64,000 nt of DNA from an uncultured Bacteroides sp. (GTDB taxonomy: Bacteria > Bacteroidota > Bacteroidia > Bacteroidales > Bacteroidaceae), in the NCBI GenBank assembly GCA_902492205.1, contig CABUKU010000002.1, forward strand, positions 1 through 64,000. Reading direction: 5' to 3'. Position 1 is the first letter of the stretch; each line of letters starts with the position of its first letter. Shown piece after piece: positions 25,708 through 34,168 of this stretch. The notes under the pieces are model-generated. The model made no database searches and had not been told where the DNA came from. It saw nothing but the letters and a program-made list of their open reading frames with translations. The position numbers were made by a program, and so were the translations under genes.

Positions 25708-27132
25708 TTGGCACGTAAAAAGAAAGAACTCCCTTTATTGGAGAAAATAACTATAACTGATGTTGCTGCTGAGGGAAAGGCACTCGCAAAAGTAGATGAT
25801 TTAGTAATATTTGTTCCGTACGTAGTTCCGGGCGATGTTGCAGATTTGCAGATTAAAAGGAAGAAACACCATTATGCGGAAGCTGTTGCTGTTAAATTCC
25901 ATGAATATTCTCCCAAAAGAGCTGTTCCTTTCTGCCAACATTATGGAATATGCGGAGGGTGTAAATGGCAAGTTCTTCCTTACGAAGAACAAATCAGATA
26001 CAAGCAAAAGCAAGTAGTTGATAATTTAACCCGGATCGGTAAAATTGAGATGCCGGAAGTTTCTCCCATTTTAGGCTCTGATAAAACCGAGTTTTATCGT
26101 AACAAGTTGGAATTTACTTTTTCCAATAAACGTTGGTTGACTGAAGAAGAAGTAAAGCAGAATGTAAAATATGACCAAATGAACGCTGTGGGATTCCATA
26201 TTCCGGGAGCTTTTGATAAAGTTTTGGCCATTGACAAATGCTGGTTACAAGATGATATATCCAATCAGATACGAAATGCAGTAAGAGATTATGCTTACGA
26301 ACATGATTATTCCTTCTTTGATTTGAGAACTCAGGAGGGCATGTTGCGTAATCTGATTATACGTACTTCCTCCACAGGCGAATTGATGGTTATACTTGTA
26401 TGCAAGATTGAAGAAGAGAAACCGGAGCAAATGGAGCTTTTCAAACAATTGCTTTCATTCATTGCCGACAAGTTCCCGCAAATTACTTCTCTTCTATACA
26501 TTGTCAATAATAAATGTAATGATACCATCACAGACCGTGAAGTCTTTGTCTTTAAAGGCAATGACCATATCTTTGAAGAAATGGAAGGATTAAGATTTAA
26601 AATAGGTCCCAAATCTTTCTATCAAACAAACTCTGAGCAAGCATATAATTTATATAAAGTAGCCCGTAATTTTGCAGGACTAACCGGTAACGAACTTGTG
26701 TATGACTTATATACGGGAACAGGAACCATTGCTAATTTCGTTTCCCGTCAGGCCCGTCAGGTCATCGGTATTGAATATGTTCCCGAAGCTATTGAAGATG
26801 CAAAAGTCAATTCGGAGATTAACGGCATCAAAAATACATTATTCTTTGCCGGAGACATGAAAGACATGTTAACTCAGGAGTTTATCAACCAATACGGACG
26901 TCCGGATGTTATTATAACCGATCCTCCCCGTGCCGGAATGCATCAGGATGTTATTGATGTCATTTTGTTTGCAGAACCAGAACGCATTGTATATGTAAGT
27001 TGTAATCCTGCAACCCAAGCACGTGATCTTTCTTTATTAGATAGTAAATACAAACTGACAGCTATTCAGCCGGTAGATATGTTTCCTCATACCCATCATG
27101 TTGAAAATGTTGTTCTATTGGAAAAAAGATAA
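25708..27132 (+). CDS. rlmD: 23S rRNA (uracil-C5)-methyltransferase RlmD
   Basis: A 474-residue SAM-dependent enzyme of the TrmA/RlmD family that methylates a uracil of 23S rRNA (U1939 in E. coli). N-terminal TRAM domain about 10-68; iron-sulfur Cys residues C76, C82 and C85 in CQHYGICGGC with a fourth in DKCWLQ; SAM motif VYDLYTGTGTI near 330; DPPRAG near 404; catalytic Cys in VYVSCNPAT near 430. The start codon is TTG: no ATG lies close by, and ARKKKELPLLEK is the usual N-terminus. The pseudouridine synthase gene follows after 3 bp. Confidence 0.92.
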   Translation: MARKKKELPLLEKITITDVAAEGKALAKVDDLVIFVPYVVPGDVADLQIKRKKHHYAEAVAVKFHEYSPKRAVPFCQHYGICGGCKWQVLPYEEQIRYKQKQVVDNLTRIGKIEMPEVSPILGSDKTEFYRNKLEFTFSNKRWLTEEEVKQNVKYDQMNAVGFHIPGAFDKVLAIDKCWLQDDISNQIRNAVRDYAYEHDYSFFDLRTQEGMLRNLIIRTSSTGELMVILVCKIEEEKPEQMELFKQLLSFIADKFPQITSLLYIVNNKCNDTITDREVFVFKGNDHIFEEMEGLRFKIGPKSFYQTNSEQAYNLYKVARNFAGLTGNELVYDLYTGTGTIANFVSRQARQVIGIEYVPEAIEDAKVNSEINGIKNTLFFAGDMKDMLTQEFINQYGRPDVIITDPPRAGMHQDVIDVILFAEPERIVYVSCNPATQARDLSLLDSKYKLTAIQPVDMFPHTHHVENVVLLEKR

Positions 27133-27135
27133 TTC

Positions 27136-28065
27136 ATGGTTCGAAGAAAAGAAAATAATAACAGATCTGCAGCAAGGACGCAAACTAAGTATATGGAACT
27201 CCATGTGACCGAACCTGCCGAACTGATGACTTTCATCATGCAAAAGATGTCGGGAATCAGTCGTACTGCTGCTAAAACTTTACTGACAAAAAGACAAGTC
27301 TCAGTAAATAACATCATAACAACACAGTACAACTATGCCTTAACACCCGGCATGAAGGTACAAATCAGTCGGGAGAAGCCTAAAAAAGAGTTTCATAATC
27401 CCCTATTAAAGATAGTATATGAAGATAAGTATATTATTGTAATAGAAAAGATGCAAGGATTATTATCGGTCAATACAGAACGCCAGAAAGAAAGAACAGC
27501 TTATACTATTCTGAATGAATATGTGCAACGTTCGGGAAAGCAACACCGCGTTTATATTGTACACCGTTTGGATAGAGACACATCCGGATTAATGATGTTT
27601 GCCAAAGATGAAAAGACTCAAAATACCTTGCGTGATTATTGGCATGAAATCGTGACAGACCGCCGTTACGTGGCTGTTGTTCAAGGAGACATGGAAAAGG
27701 ATCATGATACTGTCGTTTCTTGGTTAACGGACAGGACTTTCTACGTTAGTTCCAGTCAGCATGATGATGGAGGTTCTAAATCTATCACTCATTATAAAAC
27801 AATCAAACGTGCTAACGGATTTTCATTAATGGAACTGAATCTGGAAACCGGACGCAAGAATCAGATTCGTGTCCATATGCAGGATTTAGGACATCCCATC
27901 ATAGGTGATGGCAGATATGGAGGCGAAGATACTCCTAATCCTATCGGTCGATTGGCACTTCATGCTTTTAAACTTTGCTTTTATCATCCTGTAACGGGTA
28001 AATTAATGGAGTTTGAAACCCCTTATCCCGCTTTATTTAAAAAGTTATTCATAAAACAAGGTTAA
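27136..28065 (+). CDS. RluA-family pseudouridine synthase
   Basis: A 309-residue RNA-modifying enzyme. A basic N-terminus is followed by an S4 RNA-binding domain (about 20-75, GISRTAAKTLLTKRQVSVN) and the RluA catalytic domain with HRLDRDTSGLMMF near residue 143 carrying the catalytic Asp, then GRKNQIRVHMQDLGHPI near 237. The target (23S rRNA or tRNA uridine) cannot be told from sequence. It is co-transcribed with rlmD, making a small RNA-modification operon, and ends at a strong terminator. Confidence 0.9.
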   Translation: MVRRKENNNRSAARTQTKYMELHVTEPAELMTFIMQKMSGISRTAAKTLLTKRQVSVNNIITTQYNYALTPGMKVQISREKPKKEFHNPLLKIVYEDKYIIVIEKMQGLLSVNTERQKERTAYTILNEYVQRSGKQHRVYIVHRLDRDTSGLMMFAKDEKTQNTLRDYWHEIVTDRRYVAVVQGDMEKDHDTVVSWLTDRTFYVSSSQHDDGGSKSITHYKTIKRANGFSLMELNLETGRKNQIRVHMQDLGHPIIGDGRYGGEDTPNPIGRLALHAFKLCFYHPVTGKLMEFETPYPALFKKLFIKQG

Positions 28066-28069
28066 TATA

Positions 28070-28112
28070 AAAGAGCCCGGATTAAAATAGAAATTAATCC
28101 GGGCTCTTTTTT
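28070..28112 (+). terminator. Terminator of the rlmD operon
   Basis: AAAGAGCCCGGATTAA (28070-28085) pairs with TTAATCCGGGCTCTTT (28094-28109), followed by Ts. Confidence 0.85.
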
Positions 28113-28137
28113 CTTTATATTTTATTGTTTTCAATCA

Positions 28138-28221
28138 ACAAGTCGTTTGTTACAAACAACTTGTCAATTACAACAAATGACTTGTTGTTTTCTACAAACA
28201 TCAAGTCGTTTATTCATCTTC
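28138..28221. repeat. 21-bp-period array, word AC(AA/TT)GT-GTTT-ACAAACA
   Basis: Four units start at 28138, 28159, 28180 and 28201, exactly 21 bp apart, beginning ACAAGT, ACTTGT, ACTTGT, TCAAGT and sharing (C/T)GTTT and ACAAACA further on. Consensus is AC(A/T)(A/T)GT(C/T)GTTT with ACAAACA at the end. It resembles the second half of the array at 38.6 kb. Its last unit overlaps the 3' end of the small gene at 28210-28326. Confidence 0.85.
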
Positions 28222-28326
28222 CAATTCCCTACCCCACAAATCTTTGTCCGAACGGGATTTTACCAAACCGCTTATTATCAATATCCATAGGATAGAAAGC
28301 GATACTAAACCTATTGTTATCAACAT
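28210..28326 (-). CDS. Small membrane protein, 38 residues
   Basis: A reading frame starting MLITIGLVSLSILWILIISG: one hydrophobic helix (about 2-21), then a charged tail rich in Lys, Arg, Asp and Glu ending GRELEDE. That makes a single-span protein with a cytoplasmic acidic tail. AGGA lies 3-7 bp before the ATG. It sits 62 bp after the end of a Cof-type HAD gene... in the same direction, so it may be expressed from that transcript. No family recognised; the size and build resemble small regulatory subunits of membrane complexes. The last codons run into the 21-bp array. Confidence 0.5.
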   Translation of the reverse strand: MLITIGLVSLSILWILIISGLVKSRSDKDLWGRELEDE

Positions 28327-28388
28327 ATCCTGATTTATTAATTAGCTTTTATTCATTAAACAAAATTCCCTTAAAGAAGTTTCCTTAA

Positions 28389-29195
28389 TTACAATAAAAA
28401 CCTGTCGGCAGCATAGGCTACACCATCTTCTTCATTGGATAGAGTAATAAAGTCCGCATTTTCTTTTACAACATCCTGAGCGTTAGCCATAGCAACTCCC
28501 AAACCTGCAAACTTAATCATGGAAAGATCATTAAATCCATCCCCACATGCCATCATCTCCTCTCTTTTCATTCCGGTTTCTTCTAAAAGAAAAGCTAATG
28601 ACTGAGCTTTATCTATACCTTTAGGTACAAGTTCCAAAAAGTAAGGTTCGGAACGATATACCTCCATACTCCCTTGTAAATGCTTTTGCATCTTTTTCTC
28701 TAAAACAGCTAAATCAGCAGATTCACCAACAATCAGACATTTGGCAACAGGGAAATTTACGGCTTCAAGAAAATTATTCACTTTCTTAATATTCATTTTA
28801 TTAAGAAAAGCCTCTTTGTGTACATATATATCGTCCGGATATTCAGTGAGAATATTCTCATGTTGATAAGTCAGTATCGGAAAATCATATTCCTTTGCAC
28901 AGGTATATAAGTAAGGCAAAACTTCCGCATCCAAGACCTTTTTACATAGCACGTCTTGAGTTTGCCAGTTAATGATTTCTCCCCCATTATAAGAAAGGAT
29001 AAAGCCTCCGAAATCATTCAGACGAAGTTCATTAGCTAATGGAACAATCCCATAGGTAGGACGTCCCGAAGCTAATATTATCTTTATGCCCTTCTCTTGG
29101 ACTTTTATTAGGGTTTCCCGTGTTTTGCGAGTTATTCTCTTTTGTGAATTTGTTAATGTGCCATCAAGGTCGAGCACTAATAGTTTGTATTCCAT
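28389..29195 (-). CDS. Cof-type HAD-IIB sugar-phosphate phosphatase
   Basis: A 268-residue cytoplasmic HAD phosphatase with a C2 cap. Motif I DLDGT at 9-13, motif II ILASGRPT near 57, the cap about 85-185, motif III Lys in KGIDKAQSL near 197, motif IV CGDGFNDLSMI near 216. Members dephosphorylate sugar phosphates, FMN or PLP; the substrate is unknown here. The start is 1 bp after the stop of a small lipoprotein gene, so the two form an operon with the promoter at 29658. Confidence 0.9.
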   Translation of the reverse strand: MEYKLLVLDLDGTLTNSQKRITRKTRETLIKVQEKGIKIILASGRPTYGIVPLANELRLNDFGGFILSYNGGEIINWQTQDVLCKKVLDAEVLPYLYTCAKEYDFPILTYQHENILTEYPDDIYVHKEAFLNKMNIKKVNNFLEAVNFPVAKCLIVGESADLAVLEKKMQKHLQGSMEVYRSEPYFLELVPKGIDKAQSLAFLLEETGMKREEMMACGDGFNDLSMIKFAGLGVAMANAQDVVKENADFITLSNEEDGVAYAADRFLL

Positions 29196-29627
29196 TTAAT
29201 AAGCTTCAAATTCGACTTTTATGTCGTTCCATATTCCTGTTAAGTAGTTCCAACCAACAGCAATTTTATCAAAATAGATTAAATCCCCATTCCTATATTC
29301 CATTCTAATAGAACTTTGGTATATATTATCCCAATGCCAGTAAAAATCATATTCATCAATCTGCGTTCTACCCGGATAATAAATAGTATATCTTTCAACT
29401 CCTTTCCGATCCCAATCAAATATGAATTCTTGAGTACAAGGATAACCTTGTTCATTAACAAAATCTTGTATCCAATGCTTATCACACAACATTCTTGTTG
29501 TTTCACGATATTCATAACTTATATCATCATCATCAAAAAAATCCCAATCATCGGGATCACAAGCTGTAATACTTAGTATAGCAACAGCCATGAATAAAAA
29601 TTTAATATAGTTTCTCAATTTTGCCAT
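29196..29627 (-). CDS. Small lipoprotein, unknown function
   Basis: A 143-residue lipoprotein: signal peptide of about 22 residues, lipobox SITAC, then a very acidic stretch (DPDDWDFFDDDD) typical of Bacteroidetes surface-export signals. The rest is aromatic-rich (many Tyr and Trp), beta-like, and without a family I recognise. The frame opens at an ATG at 29660, but a -7 box at 29658-29665 lies over that codon, so I chose the ATG at 29627 (MAKLRNYIKF), which also gives a normal signal peptide. Confidence 0.7.
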   Translation of the reverse strand: MAKLRNYIKFLFMAVAILSITACDPDDWDFFDDDDISYEYRETTRMLCDKHWIQDFVNEQGYPCTQEFIFDWDRKGVERYTIYYPGRTQIDEYDFYWHWDNIYQSSIRMEYRNGDLIYFDKIAVGWNYLTGIWNDIKVEFEAY

Positions 29628-29657
29628 AATATCTGATTTAGTATTTATATGAACATA

Positions 29658-29665
29658 CAAAGATA
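29658..29665 (-). promoter_or_regulatory. -7 box of the lipoprotein-HAD operon
   Basis: TATCTTTG on the minus strand, just after the nhaA stop; predicted start about 29651. Confidence 0.55.
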
Positions 29666-29679
29666 ACGATTCTTCTCTA

Positions 29680-31005
29680 TTAAAGATGTGTAGCCTTAGG
29701 TAAAGTAGCTCTCAAAACTATATAGCCTAAAATTCCAGAAACAATGGTTCCTAATATAACTCCCATTTTCGCCTCATTTAATAAAGCTTCCGAGTCATTA
29801 AATGAAAGATTGGCAATAAACAGAGCTACGGTAAAACCGATACCTCCCAATAACGCTATACCTGAAAGGTTCTTCCAGTTCATTCCATTGGGCATCAACA
29901 CAAGCTTTGTTTTTACAGCCAGGTAAGTAAAAGAGAATATCCCTATAAACTTACCTATAATTAATCCCAAAGCAACAGATATAGTTACATTTCCCAATAG
30001 ATTCCCTTCTTCGGGAGAACCATTAAGGACAACTCCTGCATTGGCTAAAGCAAATAAAGGAAGAATAAAGAAATTAACTGTGCGATATAATCCATCTTCC
30101 ATAGACTGAAGCGGACTTACTACATACCGGGAAGCTGTATTTACATGTCGCAGTTTCTCTATCTGGTCATGGCTTAAAATCATTGTTTCTTCACCGGAAT
30201 TAGGGAATGAATCAATGTCGTGGTGTATGCTTCTTATATATCTGCCAATTTTCAAACGGGGCCATGCAGGAACCAAAAATGCAACCAATACACCGGAGAT
30301 AGTGCTATGCACACCCGACTGTAAAAACAGATACCAGATAGCAACACCAATTACCAAATAAAAAGTCTTATTGCTAACCCTTCTTCTATTTCCCATATAC
30401 AATATGATGAATAATATCAGAGAAAATAAAAGATACTCAATAGCAATATGAGAACTATAAAAAATTGCAATAACAAGAATACCGCCAATATCATCCACTA
30501 CCGCAAAAGCAGTTAGAAAGACTTTCAAACTAAGCGGAACACGATTACCCAATAAAGTCAATACTCCCAAGGAAAAAGCAATATCCGTAGCCATCGGAAT
30601 AGCTAAACCTCTTGTTCCCTCCCCTGCCGGAGTACATAAAAACAGATATACTAAAACAGGCATAACCATTCCGCCACATGCTGCAATAAAAGGAAGCGCT
30701 GCTTTTCTGAAAGATGAAATTTCCCCGACCAGCAACTCTCGCTTAATTTCCAACCCCACAAGGAAAAAGAATACTGTCATTAATGCATCATTGATGAAAG
30801 ACAAAACAGTCATTGGTTCCCCATTGTGCGACAATAAATTAAAGTTCCCGATTCGCAGTGCTACTTCTTGTGCAAAGAAAGCATGGTAAGCCGGAGAAAA
30901 CGGAGAGTTTGCCAATACGGCAGCTAAGATAGCTGCCATAAACAACAGCATGCTCGCATCCGGGCTCCAGGTAATGAAACGTTGAATTATTCTCGTTAAA
31001 TTCAT
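29680..31005 (-). CDS. nhaA: Na+/H+ antiporter NhaA
   Basis: A 441-residue inner-membrane antiporter that exports Na+ in exchange for H+. About 12 helices; the paired catalytic Asp residues lie in FAVVDDIGGILVIA near residue 175, and GLEIKRELLVGE (near 82) and PMATDIAFSLGVL (near 142) are family signatures. Longer than E. coli NhaA because of a hydrophilic loop (about 265-305). 37 bp downstream of another proton antiporter gene, likely co-transcribed with it. Confidence 0.95.
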   Translation of the reverse strand: MNLTRIIQRFITWSPDASMLLFMAAILAAVLANSPFSPAYHAFFAQEVALRIGNFNLLSHNGEPMTVLSFINDALMTVFFFLVGLEIKRELLVGEISSFRKAALPFIAACGGMVMPVLVYLFLCTPAGEGTRGLAIPMATDIAFSLGVLTLLGNRVPLSLKVFLTAFAVVDDIGGILVIAIFYSSHIAIEYLLFSLILFIILYMGNRRRVSNKTFYLVIGVAIWYLFLQSGVHSTISGVLVAFLVPAWPRLKIGRYIRSIHHDIDSFPNSGEETMILSHDQIEKLRHVNTASRYVVSPLQSMEDGLYRTVNFFILPLFALANAGVVLNGSPEEGNLLGNVTISVALGLIIGKFIGIFSFTYLAVKTKLVLMPNGMNWKNLSGIALLGGIGFTVALFIANLSFNDSEALLNEAKMGVILGTIVSGILGYIVLRATLPKATHL

Positions 31006-31042
31006 AGATCAATAAGGTGTTTTTATTGTAAAAGTGTTAAGT

Positions 31043-32227
31043 CTAACTTTCCGGACGATAGGTGAGCAAAGCCAAATTCTTTACCCATACCACAAATACT
31101 CCTGTCAAAATCAAGTTAAGCACAAGTGTAAGAACCGAAATTATCAATGCCGGTCCTCCCAGATTATATCCCAAAGCAATAAAAATCACTCCGGCACCTA
31201 CTTCTCCACGGGTGAACATACCAATGGAAAGTGCTAAACGTTCGCTGAGTTTTCTGTCCCGATAGAAAAATACCGGAAACAACTTTCCTACATTCGATAA
31301 AAGAGATACTATAATTACATGGAATATAATTATTCCCCACGGCATCATAGGCTGGGAACCTGTAATAGAATGCGTTCCGGCAATGCTTTCCGAGAATTCC
31401 ACTCCTAAGAATTGCGGCATGCTCAGACCAACCAGAAACATAAAGAAGAAAGAAATGCCCGAAGACATTTTGTGCTCCATCGGTGTATCAATATGCTTAT
31501 GCCTCATTATCATACCCATGACAAAAGCAGGAAGCAACACTTCTATGTGAATACTGCCCTCTTCCCCATACAAACTTTTAGAGCCAAGATATACTAGCTG
31601 GGTTATGGCAAAGACAATTACGGAATAAAACAGAATTGCTTTCCAATCCTGACGAATATCATAAGAGCCCAGTTTCTTCCACCCCAACACCAACAATAAC
31701 ACCACGATTAGAACGACTGCGAACAACTGCCAACGCATGCCAATCATCATGATCTGCAAAGGAATCATCAAAAGAATGGTATCTAAATCATCGAAGATGG
31801 CAAGAACTTGTATCTTTTTATACATCCAACTTGATTTCAACCCCAAAGCTGCGAGCATGGTAAACAATATTCCGGCAGAGGTAGGTGCTGCAAAACGGCT
31901 TAGCAGCAAATTCTCTTTCCATGCTTCCCAACTATTCCAGTATTCGGGTGGCAGCAAAATGAATATATAATATAATGCTATAAAAATCCACGGAAAGGCA
32001 GCGGTAGCCATTGCTATGAAATAATCTTCAGCATATGATTTCCAATGGGATTTATCTATTTCGAACTCGCGGCCTACATTAATCATAATGAAAGCCAGAC
32101 AAACATAAAGGAAAGTATTAGAAACTGTTTTAAAAGTGGAATAATCGTTTCCAAATATGCCTGGCAGTATTTGGGAAGCTGCCAGACCTAACATTAGAAA
32201 AAGGGAAAATGATAGAACTTTTCTCAT
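31043..32227 (-). CDS. Cation:proton antiporter, CPA2/Kef type
   Basis: A 394-residue inner-membrane protein with about 11-12 helices and the CPA fold: MINVGREFEID near residue 50, SRFAAPTSAGILFTMLAAL near 110 and LAIFDDLDTILLMIPLQ near 142, the last holding the acidic pair of the transport site; FTRGEVGAGVIFIALG near 348 is also typical. No cytoplasmic RCK/TrkA domain, so it is unlike full Kef systems. Ion unknown (Na+ or K+). It lies 61 bp after lepA without a visible promoter and 37 bp before nhaA. Confidence 0.85.
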   Translation of the reverse strand: MRKVLSFSLFLMLGLAASQILPGIFGNDYSTFKTVSNTFLYVCLAFIMINVGREFEIDKSHWKSYAEDYFIAMATAAFPWIFIALYYIFILLPPEYWNSWEAWKENLLLSRFAAPTSAGILFTMLAALGLKSSWMYKKIQVLAIFDDLDTILLMIPLQIMMIGMRWQLFAVVLIVVLLLVLGWKKLGSYDIRQDWKAILFYSVIVFAITQLVYLGSKSLYGEEGSIHIEVLLPAFVMGMIMRHKHIDTPMEHKMSSGISFFFMFLVGLSMPQFLGVEFSESIAGTHSITGSQPMMPWGIIIFHVIIVSLLSNVGKLFPVFFYRDRKLSERLALSIGMFTRGEVGAGVIFIALGYNLGGPALIISVLTLVLNLILTGVFVVWVKNLALLTYRPES

Positions 32228-32288
32228 TAATTCGTATTATTATAAACTATTGTTATCATAAGTGCGCAACTAAAAGAATCGTTTTTTA

Positions 32289-34070
32289 TCAATCGAGTTT
32301 CAATACCGCCAAGAAAGCTTTTTGAGGAACTTCCACATTACCAATCTGCTTCATGCGTTTCTTTCCTTTCTTCTGCTTTTCGAGCAACTTACGTTTACGG
32401 CTCACATCACCTCCATAACATTTTGCTGTCACATCCTTACGTACAGCCTTTATTGTTTCGCGAGAAATGATCTTCGCACCGATAGCTGCCTGTATGGCAA
32501 TCTCAAATTGTTGACGAGGAATCAACTCTTTCAGTTTCTCACACATTCTTCTGCCCAATTCATAAGCATTGTCCACATGGGTAAGGGTTGATAAAGCATC
32601 TACAGGTTCACCGTTCAACAGAATGTCCAACTTTATCAGCTTAGAAGGGCGGAATCCTGCCGGATGATAATCGAAAGATGCATATCCTTTAGAAATACTC
32701 TTCAGTTTATCGTAAAAATCAATAACAATCTCACCCAATGGCATATTGTAATGAATTTCCACGCGATTACCTGATATATATTCTTGTTTAATCAATTCAC
32801 CACGTTTACCCAAGCACAATGTCATGATTGGTCCGATGTAATCGGTTGTAGTAATAACAGATGCCTTGATATATGGTTCATCGATATGGTCAATTAATGT
32901 AGGATCGGGCATTCCTCCCGGATTGTGTACTTCCGTCATATTACCCTGTTTGTCATATATCTGGTAAGATACATTGGGCACAGTAGTAATTACATTCATA
33001 TCGAATTCCCTGTCGAGACGTTCTTGTACAATCTCCATGTGTAAAAGTCCGAGGAAACCGCAACGGAAGCCGAATCCCAAAGCTAAAGAAGATTCCGGTT
33101 GGAAAGTGAGGGAAGCATCGTTTAACTGCAACTTTTCAAGAGATGCACGCAAGTCTTCAAAGTCTTCCGCTTCAATAGGATATACTCCGGCAAACACCAT
33201 CGGCTTAACTTCTTCGAAGCCGGAAATAGCTTTAGCGCACGGACGAGCCACATGGGTGATCGTATCTCCCACCTTTACTTCCTTTGATGTTTTGATACCC
33301 GAAATAATATATCCCACGTCACCGGTTCTCAATTCCTGACGCGGAATCATATCCATTTTAAGCACACCTATTTCATCGGCTTCATACTCTTTGCCTGTAT
33401 TGAAGAATTTCACTTTGTCTCCTTTGCGTATCACTCCGTTTTCAATCTTGAAATAGGCAATAATTCCACGGAAAGAGTTAAATACGGAATCGAAGATAAG
33501 TGCTTGTAATGGGGCTTCTTCGTCACCTTCGGGATGAGGAATACGTTCCACAACCGCTTTAAGTATTTCTTCAACTCCCATGCCTGTTTTGCCGGAAGCA
33601 CGGATAATCTCCTCACGCTTGCAACCAATCAGCTCGATAATTTCATCTTCCACTTCTTCGGGCATTGCGCTTGCCATGTCACATTTGTTGATTACCGGAA
33701 TGATTTCAAGGTCATGTTCTATTGCCATATACAAATTGGAAATAGTCTGCGCCTGTACTCCCTGCGAGGCATCCACAATCAACAAAGCGCCTTCACAGGC
33801 AGCGATAGAACGTGAAACTTCATATGAAAAGTCCACGTGTCCCGGAGTGTCAATCAAATTTAAAATATATTTTTCACCTTCGTATTCGTACTCCATCTGT
33901 ATGGCATGACTCTTGATGGTGATACCTCTTTCTTTTTCAAGATCCATGTTATCAAGCATCTGGCCTTCTGTCACTTGGATGGTATGGGTATATTCCAGCA
34001 ATCGGTCTGCCAGAGTTGATTTACCGTGATCTATATGAGCAATAATACAAAAGTTTCTAATCTTCTTCAT
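32289..34070 (-). CDS. lepA: Elongation factor 4 (LepA)
   Basis: A 593-residue translational GTPase that acts on stalled or mis-translocated ribosomes. G1 AHIDHGKSTLADRL at about 11-24, G3 DTPGHVDF near 74, G4 NKCDM near 128, EF-G-like domains II and III, domain V, and the LepA-specific C-terminal domain ending QIGNVEVPQKAFLAVLKLD. Length fits the family. A -7 box at 34113 gives a short leader. Confidence 0.97.
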   Translation of the reverse strand: MKKIRNFCIIAHIDHGKSTLADRLLEYTHTIQVTEGQMLDNMDLEKERGITIKSHAIQMEYEYEGEKYILNLIDTPGHVDFSYEVSRSIAACEGALLIVDASQGVQAQTISNLYMAIEHDLEIIPVINKCDMASAMPEEVEDEIIELIGCKREEIIRASGKTGMGVEEILKAVVERIPHPEGDEEAPLQALIFDSVFNSFRGIIAYFKIENGVIRKGDKVKFFNTGKEYEADEIGVLKMDMIPRQELRTGDVGYIISGIKTSKEVKVGDTITHVARPCAKAISGFEEVKPMVFAGVYPIEAEDFEDLRASLEKLQLNDASLTFQPESSLALGFGFRCGFLGLLHMEIVQERLDREFDMNVITTVPNVSYQIYDKQGNMTEVHNPGGMPDPTLIDHIDEPYIKASVITTTDYIGPIMTLCLGKRGELIKQEYISGNRVEIHYNMPLGEIVIDFYDKLKSISKGYASFDYHPAGFRPSKLIKLDILLNGEPVDALSTLTHVDNAYELGRRMCEKLKELIPRQQFEIAIQAAIGAKIISRETIKAVRKDVTAKCYGGDVSRKRKLLEKQKKGKKRMKQIGNVEVPQKAFLAVLKLD

Positions 34071-34112
34071 TTCGTAAGTTTCATTAATTTATCGAAATCT
34101 GTTTTGCGGGCA

Positions 34113-34120
34113 CAAATATA
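34113..34120 (-). promoter_or_regulatory. -7 box of lepA
   Basis: TATATTTG on the minus strand, 43 bp before the ATG. Confidence 0.55.
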
Positions 34121-34139
34121 ATAAAAAATAAAATGATAA

Positions 34140-34162
34140 AAGGCAGCCTTTCGGGCTGCCTT
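34140..34162 (-). terminator. Terminator of the acyltransferase gene
   Basis: AAGGCAGCC (34140-34148) pairs with GGCTGCCTT (34154-34162); read leftward a T-rich stretch follows. Confidence 0.75.
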
Positions 34163-34168
34163 AACAAT

